64,000 nt of DNA from positions 107,614 through 171,613 of the forward strand of contig MCFE01000102.1 of assembly GCA_002104905.1 (NCBI GenBank). Direction: 5' to 3'. Positions 1-10,510 of the stretch are shown piece after piece (position 1 is the first letter of the stretch; each line of letters begins with the position of its first letter). This stretch comes from Basidiobolus meristosporus CBS 931.73. Taxonomy: Eukaryota; Basidiobolomycota; Basidiobolomycetes; Basidiobolales; Basidiobolaceae. The notes under the pieces are model-generated. The model did not search any database. It saw nothing but the letters and a program-made list of their open reading frames with translations, and was not told the DNA's origin. Position numbers and translations under genes: made by a program.

Positions 1-420
1 ATCTCATATTCAGTGGGAGTTGTCATCCAGCATAGTCAGAATTAAAGATCTGCTCATTTTGCAGCAGTTATGTGCAATAGTAGATACTTCAGAGGAGCTG
101 TCAATATCTGCTTAAAATATGCCCCAATGAATCCACAACAGGATCTTCTGGAGTACTCTGATGTGGACTATGCAAAAAATCTGGAAGACAGTAGATCCAC
201 AATATTTTACTCCTTCCTTGACTGTAAAGGAGCAATCTCAAGAAATTCAGGAAAGCAACAAAATGTAGCACTTTCCACCACAAAGGCAAAGTATAAGGCA
301 GCCTGTGATGCTACAACAGTGGTGCTGTGGCTAAGAAAGTAAGCCATCAGCTGGAGACAAGATTGAATATCTTAAATCACAATTGGGACTAGTTATTATA
401 AGTATTCAATTAAGTGAGAG
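1..420 (+). pseudogene. decayed copia RT/RNase H remnant
   Basis: The first 420 bases align by eye with the 3' part of the copia pol gene at 58247-58860 (same opening words, then the RNase H region). The open stretch 70-342 still reads as RNase H, with SDVDYAKNLEDSRST and STTKAKYKAACDAT in place of SDADWGQNLEDRRST and STTEAEYMAACEAT. The middle of the RNase H end is deleted and several residues have changed, so it is a relic. It continues leftwards out of the window. Confidence 0.85.
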
Positions 421-973
421 TGTTGTAGAATTTGTAATTTGGCCTAAACACTCACCTAACTTAGTTACTCAGATCAATACCTACAAATCTTTACTTAGAA
501 TATTATCACCAGAATATCAGGTACACTAAATATGTGATTTTGATAAGTTGTCCAAGCACTACAAGTGCTTTATATGGGTCTTACTTTAGGGCCAATATTT
601 AAATATAGTGCCAAATAGTATCAGTGGACCAAGATAGTCCCATGCATCTTTGTGACATGTTACAGACCTCTGCAGCTAGATTCAGAGTGCCACAGGTGTA
701 GAGTACCAAATGCATGTCTTCAGTCCTTCTGTGCTCTTATACATTATGCACATCATAGACCCCCAAAAAAAGATCAAAAAATGGATTTTCTCTGGCACAG
801 TAGGTGAAACACAGGGGCTGCTTGGCATGAAGATGTAGAACTATCTCTCACAATCTGTGGCCAGGTATAGTTCTACTTTGCCTCTCCAGCACATTATGGC
901 ATTATTTGGCACTCATGGCTCAATGTGGCACTATCCAACATAATAAGTCTAATATCTCCAAAACTCTTACAAT
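421..973 (+). repeat. decayed copia 3' LTR, interrupted
   Basis: It begins TGTTGTA directly after a purine-rich GTGAGAG, as in the intact element. Bases 421-556 follow the LTR with an internal deletion of about 34 bp. The LTR end (AATATCTCCAAAACTCTTACAATA) is found at about 950-973. The stretch of roughly 370 bp between these ends does not match the LTR; it is either inserted DNA or too diverged for me to align. Confidence 0.65.
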
Positions 974-1516
974 AGAAAAGCCATGATTTCTAAATGCAAG
1001 TTCAAACCTGTAGTTCCCATATGTGTAGGCTTGTAAGCCTTTTTTGTTGTCACTGATCTTCATTATTGCTGACCAAGTAACACAGTTGGTCAAACAAAGC
1101 TTCCATCAGCTCTTGAGACTGAAGTAAATATGGTGGGCTCTGAGTATTATTTTATGACTAGGAAATCAGTCAATAAGGAGCCATTAACACTGAAGAATTA
1201 AAATGAAGTTGTGAACCATCATGGCTGACATGGTTACTCAGCCAGTTGGCTCAAGTAGGGAAAAACTCACACCTCCGATGTTCTCAACGGTTGTCCATAG
1301 GTCTGTCAAAAAGTTTGATTAGACAATAGAAACTGAGACATCACAAGACAAGGAATTCAATGAAGGGGGACGGGATGCCATGGTTTTAGTGAGCAGGATG
1401 GATGATGAGGTTGGAAAATTTCCATCGATTTCCGGCCACCAATAAATCCGGCTGAATTCAACAGTGGCCGAATAAATTCCCTGGGCAGTACTCCTTTCCA
1501 CCTGACCACCTAGAGC
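974..1516. other. intergenic, no gene seen
   Basis: I see no convincing coding region or repeat here. The right end is the upstream region of the SWD2-like gene. Confidence 0.5.
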
Positions 1517-3291
1517 ATGCCTGATGAAACGATCACCTTAACACCTTCGGTAATCTCCTCTTTCAAGGTAGCCAGAACGTTTCGGGATGTGACGAGGCCC
1601 ACCACCTCGTTGAGCTTCGATGATCGGGGCGAATTCTGCGTGGTTGCCTCGGCTGATGACAGTATACGCTTATATGATTGCTTGGGAGGAAAGTAAGTGG
1701 CGTTACAGCGTTTCACGAAAGTCCCTCCATCGAAACTTATCCCGCCTCTCTCCCACCATAAGACTTAGCAAGAGCGTTTTCAGTAAACGATACGGGGTTC
1801 ATCTAACTCGATTCACCCACCACCAAAACAACGTGCTTCACTCGTCGACGCGGGAGGAAGGTAAAGATCTTTTTGAGGAAGACTCACTGCACGGTAACTT
1901 ACCAAGAACCCTTACCCTCACCCTAACCCTAGACGCCATCAGGTACCTCTCGTTACACGACAACAAGTACATTAGGTTTTTTCGCGGACACAAGCGTCGG
2001 TAAGGAGCTTTAATTGGAAGAGCGTTCTGGAGTGACCGACCCCGCTTACGCACTTTTTTTCATATCAGAGTGGTAGCGTTAGACATGTGCCCGCTGGACG
2101 ATCAGTTTCTCTCCGGTAGCTTGGATGGCACCGCACGTTTGTGGGACTTACGCACGCAGAATTGCTCGGTCAGTGTCCCCGCCAATAGCTGTTCTTGATC
2201 AACAAGGGGGCTGACTTCTTTCGTCTCTCTAGGGCGTAGTGAAAACAACCGGCCGCCCTTGTGTCGCGTTCGACCCCTCTGGAGTGATCTTTGCCACGGG
2301 CTTGGAATCCTCCACCATCCGACTGTACGATTTAAAGAATTATGACAAGGTAAGTTGGGGTTACCACCCTTTCCACCTCCTTCACACTGTTCGACCATGT
2401 CGTCGACTCACATGAATTCTTTTCTGCAGGGCCCCTTTGCCACATTCCTAACCCAAGAGGTATTGAGCAAAATGAACGGATATACTCCAGCGGAATGGAC
2501 CTCAATCAAGTTTAGCCAGGACGGGGCATTCCTCCTGGTGACCACCACCGGAGATGTTCATTATGTGCTGGATGCCTTCAACGGGGATATCAAACACCAA
2601 TTAACTGGCCATCATCGACTAGGCATTGATGGTGGTGAGGAAGCAGGGTTCAGCCCCGATGGCAAATCCGTCTATTCAGGTATTGTGAATCGTCCACCTC
2701 CCCCCTTCACCACCGCACCTCAATTCCAACTCTTTCTACTTTCAATAGGATCTCACAACGGGGCCATATGCTTCTGGGATCTACAGAACCCTGCGCCGAA
2801 CGGCCGCCCGGCGAAAACCCTGCCCGGCCACGTGGCGCCGGCCAAAGTGGTCGGATTCAACCACCAGTACGCGATGATGGTTTCCGCGGGAATGAACTGT
2901 GAAATGGTAAGTGACGAGACGAAGAGAAGTGAATTGATGTGAAGCGAATCGACCCAAGTTCCCCATCGCTTCCAAGCTATGAAGATTGGATGGTTTTATG
3001 AAGAGTCGTAGAGCAAGCCAGAGGCCAGTCGATTCGTGAATCGACTGGACTTGACCAGGGCAACCGACATTTCATTGAACTCGTATCATACGTCGATTTC
3101 GTCACGGTTACCCCGCGTAATGGTGGCGATCTCTTCAGAAGTGACCTTGATATGATGCTGAAATGAGACAAGCCATCGCTCGTTCCCCTCCCACGTTTTC
3201 CTGAATCCCACTAACTTTCCCCTACTATTCACAGGCTTTCTGGGAACCTGAGATTAGGCCCCTGGGCTTTGGTGATCGTGACCGTAGGTAG
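1517..3291 (+). CDS. SWD2: SWD2-like WD40 protein (Set1/COMPASS and CPF subunit)
   Basis: Eight exons can be joined in frame: 1517-1692, 1769-1860, 1933-1999, 2069-2168, 2233-2349, 2430-2679, 2749-2906 and 3235-3291, giving 338 residues against about 330 in yeast Swd2. Family signatures appear in order: [76 protein letters not shown] and GPFATF, ending CEMAFWEPE. Swd2 is a seven-bladed propeller shared by the Set1 H3K4 methyltransferase complex and the mRNA 3'-end cleavage/polyadenylation factor, so a nuclear role in chromatin and mRNA 3'-end formation is expected. All introns are GT-AG and 64-80 bp except the last, which is 328 bp. The start is the first ATG in frame with the first blade. 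The identity is family knowledge; the exon joins are my reading. Confidence 0.88.
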
Positions 3292-3817
3292 ATGACTTCG
3301 CCACGCCCTCTCCCTCCCCCCTCCAGCCTCCGCACCCAACTAATCGCAATTCTCTCGGAGAATCTGAGCACACCATCTCACATTGGGCATATACCTGATA
3401 CATCTCATAGAAACCTCCTGTATTCATATCTAATAAATCACCCTCGAGGTCACTTGTCGATTAAAGTTAAGCCGGAATGGGACGATGCATTATGGACCAG
3501 GTGAAACCCACGGGTAGCATTGAATCAGCTTGACTCATCCGTAAATGAACACACCATTGGCACGTTGATCCGATATCGATCTGTCAACCCATCCACCATT
3601 TTCACATGGGCCATCATCCGGTGGATTCAGAGAGGGTGGGTGGGTAGATGGGAGGTCGGTTGACCACGATTCCCTTCGGAAGCTTCTTATAGTCCTTAGC
3701 GACCTTCGATTCACCGCAAACCACTACCACTCTGGTCGTTTCCATCCCTTGGCTCAGAGTTCGTTAGGCCAACCAAACTGCGACAGCATTGCTGAACTTC
3801 CTCTTACTGGACACCCC
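3292..3817. other. intergenic between SWD2-like gene and NAGS gene
   Basis: About 525 bp holding the 3' region of one gene and the 5' region of the next. No further gene or repeat was recognised. Confidence 0.5.
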
Positions 3818-5687
3818 ATGCTCCGAAACCCTTTTCCCCTTTCTCTCAAGCCTCTCGCCCGGTCCGCTTTGCGGGCGTCAGGGTCGGGCCGACTAAACGC
3901 CTACCGAAGACAACAGCGAGTCTGCCTCTCCGCGTGTGCCGTCAACAACGTAGGCGGTTCAATTTTGCATCCAACTCACCTTCCCGTCACAGAATCTCAC
4001 CTTGCCAACGTTGAGCTAGAGGCTGAAAGCCCAACCGTCACCGGAGCCGAAACCGAAGCCGGCCTTCTCCAAACACGACGAACGGGTAAGTGCCACGTCG
4101 CGCTCCAAGGCCCCGTTCCTAACCACTGATCACTTGAAACAGGACCTCATCTACGAGGTATTGAGCACTGTACCTAGCCAGCGTGAGGCAAGACACTTCT
4201 TACGTCGGTTCGTGAACAGTCAGGAGGGAGAGGTGAAGAAGAACCAACGGCCGAAGGAGTACGTGGAGTCGCTGCTCTCCCGTGAGAAGGCCAATTTCCT
4301 TGGCCTGATCAAGATACAGCCCCCTTTTACCGAAGGATTGTTTGACACGGTGGCGCCCACCCTGGTCCACCTGAAACGTTTAGGCTTGATGCCGATCGTG
4401 CTGCTAGACCATGACCTCGAGGAGGTCGAACCCTCCGTTCAGCAAGGGGAGCTCGAGAAGCTCGACCACAGAAAGAGACGGGCTCTACAGGAGGCTTTGA
4501 AGCTGGTGGACGCCATCGAACACGCTGGGGGCAGAAGCCGGGTTCTGGACGACCAGGTTTTCTTCCTCAGCCAACGCGGTCAAACACGGTCCAGCGCAGA
4601 CGCCCCTTCCGACATCATGCTCAATCCAAACGACCAGGAGGATTACGTTACGGCCCAGCTGAAGGGGGTGTTCAAATCCTTGGAGATTGGTCAGATCCCA
4701 GTGATCGTCCCCATCGGCACCACCGACACCTCCATCTCCAAACCGGTCAAATCGGACCCTGCCATGATCGCATTGTCCCAGGCGCTGGGGCGGATGCAGA
4801 GCGTGGAGATGGACTCCCATACATCCGTCAAGCTGATGATAATCAATCAAGATGGCGGGATCCCCTCACCACAGCACCACGGTGCCATCGGATTCATCAA
4901 TCTTAAGGACGAATACTCGGAGATCATGGCCAACTTGCAAACAGACTCCACCAATCCATCCAGACGCCATGTCACCACACTAACCATGATCAAACAGAGC
5001 CTGGAGAACCTCCCGGTGGACAGCTCGGCCATCATTGTCCCCGCCAAATCCTCCCGCCTGTTGATCTCGAACTGGATCCGAGACAAGCCGCTCTACTCCG
5101 CCGGTCAGCCCAAGTCCCAGCAGGCGCAGGTGAACTCGAGTGTGATCCGACGCGGGTTCGAGGTGAAGATCTATCGGGGCCTGGAGGGGCTGGACATCGA
5201 GAAATTAAACAACTTGCTGGAGCTGGCCTTTGCGAAGCCGTTGGACAAGAGTGGCTTCTGGAAACGGGTGGAAACATGCCTGTCCTCGGTGATCGTCGCG
5301 GGAGATTACCAGGGAGCGGCCATTGTGACCAACGAGCACCAGACCCATCCGTATTTGGACAAGTTCGCGGTGGATCCGAAGAAGCAGGGTGGCGGGATTG
5401 CCGATATATTGTGGAAGAAGCTGACCTCGGCTTATCCGGAGCTAACCTGGCGGAGCAGAAAGGACAACGGGGTCAACAAATGGTAATCGGCACTTGCATC
5501 CCTGAATGAATACGTGCTCACCATTGAATGATCTAGGTACTTCGAACGCAGCGATGGAAATGTACGAATTCCGGATACCAACTGGGTGCTGTTCTGGTAC
5601 GGAAGAAATGGAATTGACAATTTAGACGAGTATTACAAGATAGCTAAGGAGATTCCACCCTCATTCCACAGTATGAAACACAAATAG
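3818..5687 (+). CDS. ARG2: N-acetylglutamate synthase, mitochondrial (arginine pathway)
   Basis: The main exon 4143-5482 reads DLIYEVLSTVPSQREARHF and then an amino-acid-kinase-like region. A GT-AG intron at 5483-5536 leads to a last exon with YFERSDG and NWVLFWYG. That ending is characteristic of the GNAT/DUF619 acetyltransferase domain of N-acetylglutamate synthase, which makes N-acetylglutamate from glutamate and acetyl-CoA as the first step of arginine synthesis in mitochondria. The first exon (ATG at 3818) is Arg/Ser/Leu-rich, as expected for a mitochondrial presequence. No separate kinase-reductase follows, so this resembles Arg2 rather than Arg5,6. The join of exon 1 is unsettled: the strong donor at 4086 gives the wrong frame into the acceptor at 4142, whereas a donor at 3950 (GTAGGC) keeps frame. 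Confidence 0.88.
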
Positions 5688-5920
5688 CATGCAGTACGCG
5701 ATGATGTATTCGTGATACCCAATGTAATGTAATATATATTAGTAAAACCGCCGTCACATGGAATCCCATTGGCCCGTTAGTCATTGCGGAGAAATCCCAG
5801 AATCATCTGTTCGGAACGGCTTGGCAGGTCAATAGGGTGTCGGTAATTGGTGTAGCATGTAGCGATGAGGAGAGAGCTGCTGGATATGAACTGCCTCAAC
5901 ATCCCGATCTAATGAACCGT

Positions 5921-5950
5921 AATCTACCGTAATCTACCGTAATCTACCGT
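5921..5950 (+). repeat. 10-bp tandem repeat AATCTACCGT x3
   Basis: Three perfect units, preceded by a near unit AATGAACCGT, lie about 220 bp upstream of the ATG at 6172. They could be a cluster of binding sites for the gene downstream, but nothing shows this directly. Confidence 0.7.
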
Positions 5951-6094
5951 AGCATATTTCCTGCATCGATTTTCCGCTGGCCATCCGATTTTGGAAACGC
6001 CGGGTGTCCGGCTTTAGAATTCCCTCCAGAGAAAGGGATTTTTTAAGCGGGACTCGGGTTTCACACCGTGTGATTGGTAAGCGACGACCGGACC

Positions 6095-6107
6095 GACAAT
6101 ATATATA
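6095..6107 (+). promoter_or_regulatory. probable TATA element of the 6172 gene
   Basis: An AT-only run (AATATATATACA) lies about 70 bp upstream of the ATG at 6172, a plausible core promoter position. Confidence 0.45.
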
Positions 6108-6171
6108 CATGTGAAGAGCGCACCAGAGCGACCACTTCAATTGTACAGTTCATATTTTAATTCCCTCCCCA

Positions 6172-6714
6172 ATGGATTTTCGCAAAGTTCGTAGATGGGT
6201 GTCCAACCCCTTCGGTAGCAACCCGGAGAAAAGTCGGTTTTACAAGGCGAGAAGAGCAAATACCGACGAGCGAAGAAGAAACACAATCTGTTTAGATTCC
6301 CGCCCGATCGCTGATCGTGGCTCAGTCGACCTTCCCCGGCCCGCGCCCATCATCATCCCTAATCCCACCCTTATTCCCTTCAACGAGGCAATCAGTCGGT
6401 CCTCGACCTCCTCCAGCCACCAAAGCCCACTGGCTACGCCCACCCCGACCGCCCCACCCAACTCCCCCGTCGACAACCTCGAACACATCTTTCAGCTTCC
6501 CATCTCCAGCCAAAGCCACCTGGAGAACCCCAGCCGTACCCACGGCTACAAAACCAAGTTCTCTGGGAAACTCAAACGCATGAAGGGCATGTTGACGGGT
6601 GATTGGGAGATGCAGCTACGCGGTGAGATGCAGCTTCTGGATGGTGAAGCAGAGATCACCGCATACCGCCTGTTGAAGCATGGATATCAACCTAATGAGA
6701 TCGTCTGCGGATAG
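6172..6714 (+). CDS. unknown protein, disordered N-terminus and CsbD-like C-terminus
   Basis: An uninterrupted 180-codon frame with a TATA-like element upstream. The first 40 residues are basic (MDFRKVRRWVSNPFGS). Residues about 50-115 are Ser/Pro/Thr-rich and probably disordered. The last 50 residues are well ordered, with GKLKRMKGMLTGDWEMQL followed by RGEMQLLDGEAEI. This pattern of two short charged helices with GKLK and GD-E-M resembles CsbD-like stress proteins, but the match is weak and made by eye. Function is unknown. Base composition is like that of its neighbours and I see no intron. Confidence 0.6.
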   Translation: MDFRKVRRWVSNPFGSNPEKSRFYKARRANTDERRRNTICLDSRPIADRGSVDLPRPAPIIIPNPTLIPFNEAISRSSTSSSHQSPLATPTPTAPPNSPVDNLEHIFQLPISSQSHLENPSRTHGYKTKFSGKLKRMKGMLTGDWEMQLRGEMQLLDGEAEITAYRLLKHGYQPNEIVCG

Positions 6715-6770
6715 ACAATGAATGGATGGGATCATCGTTGCCGCCTACATCTTCCGTATCATATTCCGTT

Positions 6771-6797
6771 ACTATTACCATTACCATTACCATTACT
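6771..6797 (+). repeat. ATTACC microsatellite in 3' region
   Basis: Short tandem copies of ATTACC just after the stop of the 6172 gene. Confidence 0.6.
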
Positions 6798-7108
6798 TTT
6801 ACTACTTCCACTTTAATATAATGTAATCTTCCTCCCACCGCCGACTAATTAGAGCCATTTATTGGAACTTTCTGTGCTGTAATATACGTTGTCATGTATT
6901 GTTTAATTGCTTTCGTCATAGTAGGTAGGCATCACTGAGCCCACTGGAATGTATCTAAATAAAGCACCGATCTATACATACGTCGCGTGGGGAATGGTTT
7001 GGAGGGATCGTTCGTTGCATAGAGAAATAAGGTGGCAAAGTCTATGAGTGGCTGTACAGGAATATTATTAACAGATTGAGTGATGGGTAGGGTTCAGCGG
7101 AAGCGCGG

Positions 7109-9779
7109 TCAACGTCTGGCATTGTAGAGTTGCCACGGCTGGGGTTGGACTTGGGCTTGGGACGGTAAGCCATACTTTGTTGCTTGGATGGTGGTTGGTG
7201 GCATTGGCTGATACTGTACTGGGGCGAAATCTGCGATCTCTTGGGGAGCGAAGAGCGGCAGGTTGCCAGGCACAAACCCTCGTGGCTGTTGCGAGAGATC
7301 GGTTTCTTTTTTGGGCGATAGCGGCAAGGTCAGTGCGGAAGGAACATGGGAACCTTGATTGTTGAGAGCGACTGGGGAGCAAATGTTTCTAGAGTATTCG
7401 CCGACATACTCGTTCCACTCGTCGAAATTAAACGACAGTGGGACGTTCCATATAGGGGCGCCGCTAGTGTGGTCAAGCTGATTCATAAGGTGCTGATTGT
7501 TGACGGTCATCTCGCTTAATGTATTGGAGGGGGCGCTCGGGTCGAAGCCGACATTGGTGATTGTCTCGAAGGCGGCCTGCAATCCGGATAACCTTGTTCC
7601 TTCGATCTGGTTGTAGGCATTCTCCTGAACGAGAGTAGGCTCTAGATGGAGAAGAATTGAGTTGCAAAGTCATATCAGCCAATTCGGATCAATCTCAGTA
7701 CCTTTAACCGTTGGAATATTGGTTTCCTCTTGCTTCAAGCGATCAGCCGTTGGGATGGGGCCTGGGATGTTTGCCGAGCCATGGGGAATGGAATTGGGAA
7801 TAGGGCAAGTCACGTAGCCCAAAGAGGGAGTCTGGTTTGCTGGAAGAGGCCCTTCGCCGGGGTATTTTGGTTGGCTTGCTTTGGCACCTTGCAAATCTGC
7901 ACTTGAATCAAGATCAGAATAAGCGGGATCTTGCTCAATCACTCCTTCCAAGGTGATGTTCCTCGCTATCAAGAGCTCCCTTATAACGATGTAATACTTC
8001 CCAGCGCTGCCCCATCGTTTGCGGATCTTGCTCAGAAGAGACATGTTCTTGGAGAGGTTTTTCTTGGCCAAGCTCTTCAGCTGCTCATCCTTCGTCGTCA
8101 TGTTTGCCAGATGAACGGTGGCAGCAGTAAAGATCGGAAACAACACAAATACCAGGACCTCTTCAAGGCCGGATTCCCCTGAACACATATGGGTGATGGC
8201 GGTTATACTGTTGGCTGACGTGGTACAGATTTGAAGCGATGGATATGGTGTAGCGCACACCTTGGAGTTCGGGTTGGGGATATAGGGCCGATGGAGCAGA
8301 ACAAGAGCGCTGTGGTAGAGAACATGGAGATAAACAATAACATTCGAGGCAGGCTTCTTCCCGTTGAAGTATTGCTGTGGGTTGTACTGGAGGTCGGGCG
8401 GTAGCTCAACAAGCCATTTATGTAAAGCAGAGTCGAGCTCAAGCAGAATCGCCTCACTCTTGAATGGGTTCTGCGTAGGGTGGGTTCGAATGGCATAGAC
8501 ATTGTTCATGATCCGACCGAAGATTTCGTGCAGCTTGATCACCTCCACAAACACATCCATACGGGTGCCGGATTCACACAGCTCCTCAGTGGGTATTTGA
8601 GGGAAGGAGGTGTCGCAATGTCGATCATCGATACACAATGGCCGGCCCATAGAGGCGCTAGCGCTGCGGTCCATCACGTAGCATGACCACCAGGTCCTCT
8701 TTCGCGCTTCCTTTACCGAATCCGACAACGTTTTGATCTGCCACCGATCGGGGTTGCGGTGCAGGCCCAGATCTTCCGCAAGTCGTATGGCCATCCCGCT
8801 ATACACCCAGGATTTCATGCTTCCGTGTGTGATATGGAAGTAGTGCGACAACAAAACCAGGGCCTGAACGTTTTGAAGGGAGGTCACATCATACGACTGA
8901 TCCAGCAATCTCTTGGCTCGTTTGTAGAAGATCTCCGAGCGAGCGTTCTCCTTCTCCAGCCACCGCGCTTCGGACGAGAGGTTCGCAGCCAAGGCAAACA
9001 TGGCGTTAAGCAGCAGTAGGGGAAGCTCCTGTGCGTCGTTTCGGAGCTTCGCCGCGAACTCCTCTTTGTGCAATAACGGGATGATCGGATTAATATGCCT
9101 GAAGTAGATTTCTATCAAATGATCGAACACCGAGGACGATGGCTAAGACGAAAGGATTCAGCTCAGTATCCTTACTGTCGGGTGGGGATTGGGTTAGAGG
9201 CTTCATACGGAACAGGCCATCTTGATATTTGGCACTGTTTTGCAAAAGGTAAAACCCGGAGCTAAAACCCATGTACCGCACCCTTCCTTGGTCTTCTAGA
9301 GTTAGCTGATTCGCCTCGTCGCTCAGTGCCTCCATGACAAGGTCCCAAACGCCTCTGCCTTCGGTGCTGCTGGCACTGGACTTCTCCGACTGGGTGATGG
9401 TTTTCAACCTCTCTTCGTCCCTCTTGCGAAGTTCGTGAAACTCCGAAGGCCTGGCACGACTTGCCAGACGCAAACGAACATCGTCTAAGCCTTCGACCTT
9501 CTGAAGCTCATTCAGAACACATTCAGCAGCGCGTGGGTCGCTCTGGACCAAGCCACTCAGCAGATGTTCTAATCGATGAAGTTTGTTTTCGATGGCTTCT
9601 ATGTATCCTTTTGGAGGGCCTCTCTTCCTGGTTGTTTCCAGATATGTACAGTCGAGGGATAAGGCACCGCAGTTCGAACAGGTGGGCTGTAGGCCATCGC
9701 AGCGGACCTTTTTCCGTCGGCAATTATCACAGGCTTTGCTGACTCGCTGTCGCTTTTGAGCGTCTTCTGGAAAAGACAT
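7109..9779 (-). CDS. Zn2Cys6 transcription factor with fungal_trans domain
   Basis: Three exons join in frame on the minus strand: 9779-9176, 9111-7702 and 7641-7109, giving 848 residues. Residues about 15-45 hold the binuclear zinc cluster (KACDNCRRKKVRCDG, then CSNC and LDCTY). A linker/coiled-coil helix follows (EAIENKLHRLEHLL). The middle region (YFRHINPIIPLLHKEEF, LAEDLGLHRNP, RKRTWWSCYVMDRSAS) is the fungal-specific transcription factor domain. The C-terminus is Gln/Pro-rich. The first intron (64 bp, GTAAGG to TAG) is chosen because it restores the frame into YFRHINP. Such proteins bind CGG-type sites and activate metabolic genes; the target here is unknown. The YMGFSSGFYLL segment before the first intron is shared with XlnR-like regulators. 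Confidence 0.9.
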
Positions 9780-10510
9780 TTCAAAGCTGCTAAACGGACA
9801 ATTTTAGGGATGAGGGGTAGTGTGCTAAGTTCTGGGGAAACCGGTGAAATAGTGGTGGTCTATGAGGAGAGAAAGGGAGCCCACCCATGACCCAATTCGC
9901 TTAAATAAAGCGGATATCAGGATGTGCATGTGGGGATATCCAGTAATACGAAACCGAATCATTTTGGTGCCCATATATACACCCATACATACACCCATAT
10001 ATACACTCATACATACTCACGAGGTCCGACTTACAAATACACTTGATATAGATGGCTCGATTATCGGGGTCTTTCGAATCCTTCTCAGCACATCATGCTT
10101 TGAATGGAGATCTGATTTCACTAATCCCAAGGAAGCTATGTCTGGGATATTTCATGGCCCAACAAGGCAGTTTGGCTTCATCCATCTGCCCTCTATGATG
10201 GAATGCACGTAACACAAGGATGATGAAACCACCTCAGCTTTCCAATAGGATTTGATCATTTGATCTTGCCCACGGGCTAGTGATATTTGCAATTGTGCTG
10301 AGCATGCGAATATTCCCGATGATCCATGCAAGGTCCTATTTGGGCAGTGGACTGTTGAAATGGTTTATTGAGTTGCTAGGTCTATTGAGGGTCTAGGATT
10401 TCCTGGTAACAAGTGGCTAGCGGTTGATGTCCATCCAGGAAACGTAGCGGGAATTGGCATAGCCTGGTTGTGGCCATTAAATATTACAGCAGATATAGAC
10501 ACGCCTCCTC
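9780..10510. other. intergenic; TF promoter and LIM gene 3' side
   Basis: No gene seen. It contains a short (CATA)-rich microsatellite at about 9968-10018 upstream of the Zn2Cys6 gene. Confidence 0.5.

Noticed and set aside
570-940. Possible second retroelement inserted in the left LTR
   Set aside because: Some CxxC-like words appear on the minus strand, but no continuous frame or terminal repeats could be supported.
1905-1932. Telomere-like CCCTAACCCTAG at the end of an SWD2 intron
   Set aside because: Only two units, and it forms the polypyrimidine/branch and AG of a frame-consistent intron; most likely ordinary intron sequence.
1620-2003. 127-codon open frame on the plus strand
   Set aside because: Mostly translates intron and exon of the SWD2-like gene in mixed frames; the spliced model explains the region better.
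9960-10018. Tandem CATA/TACA words resembling a CRISPR-like or regulatory array
   Set aside because: Simple microsatellite in a fungal promoter; no spacer structure.
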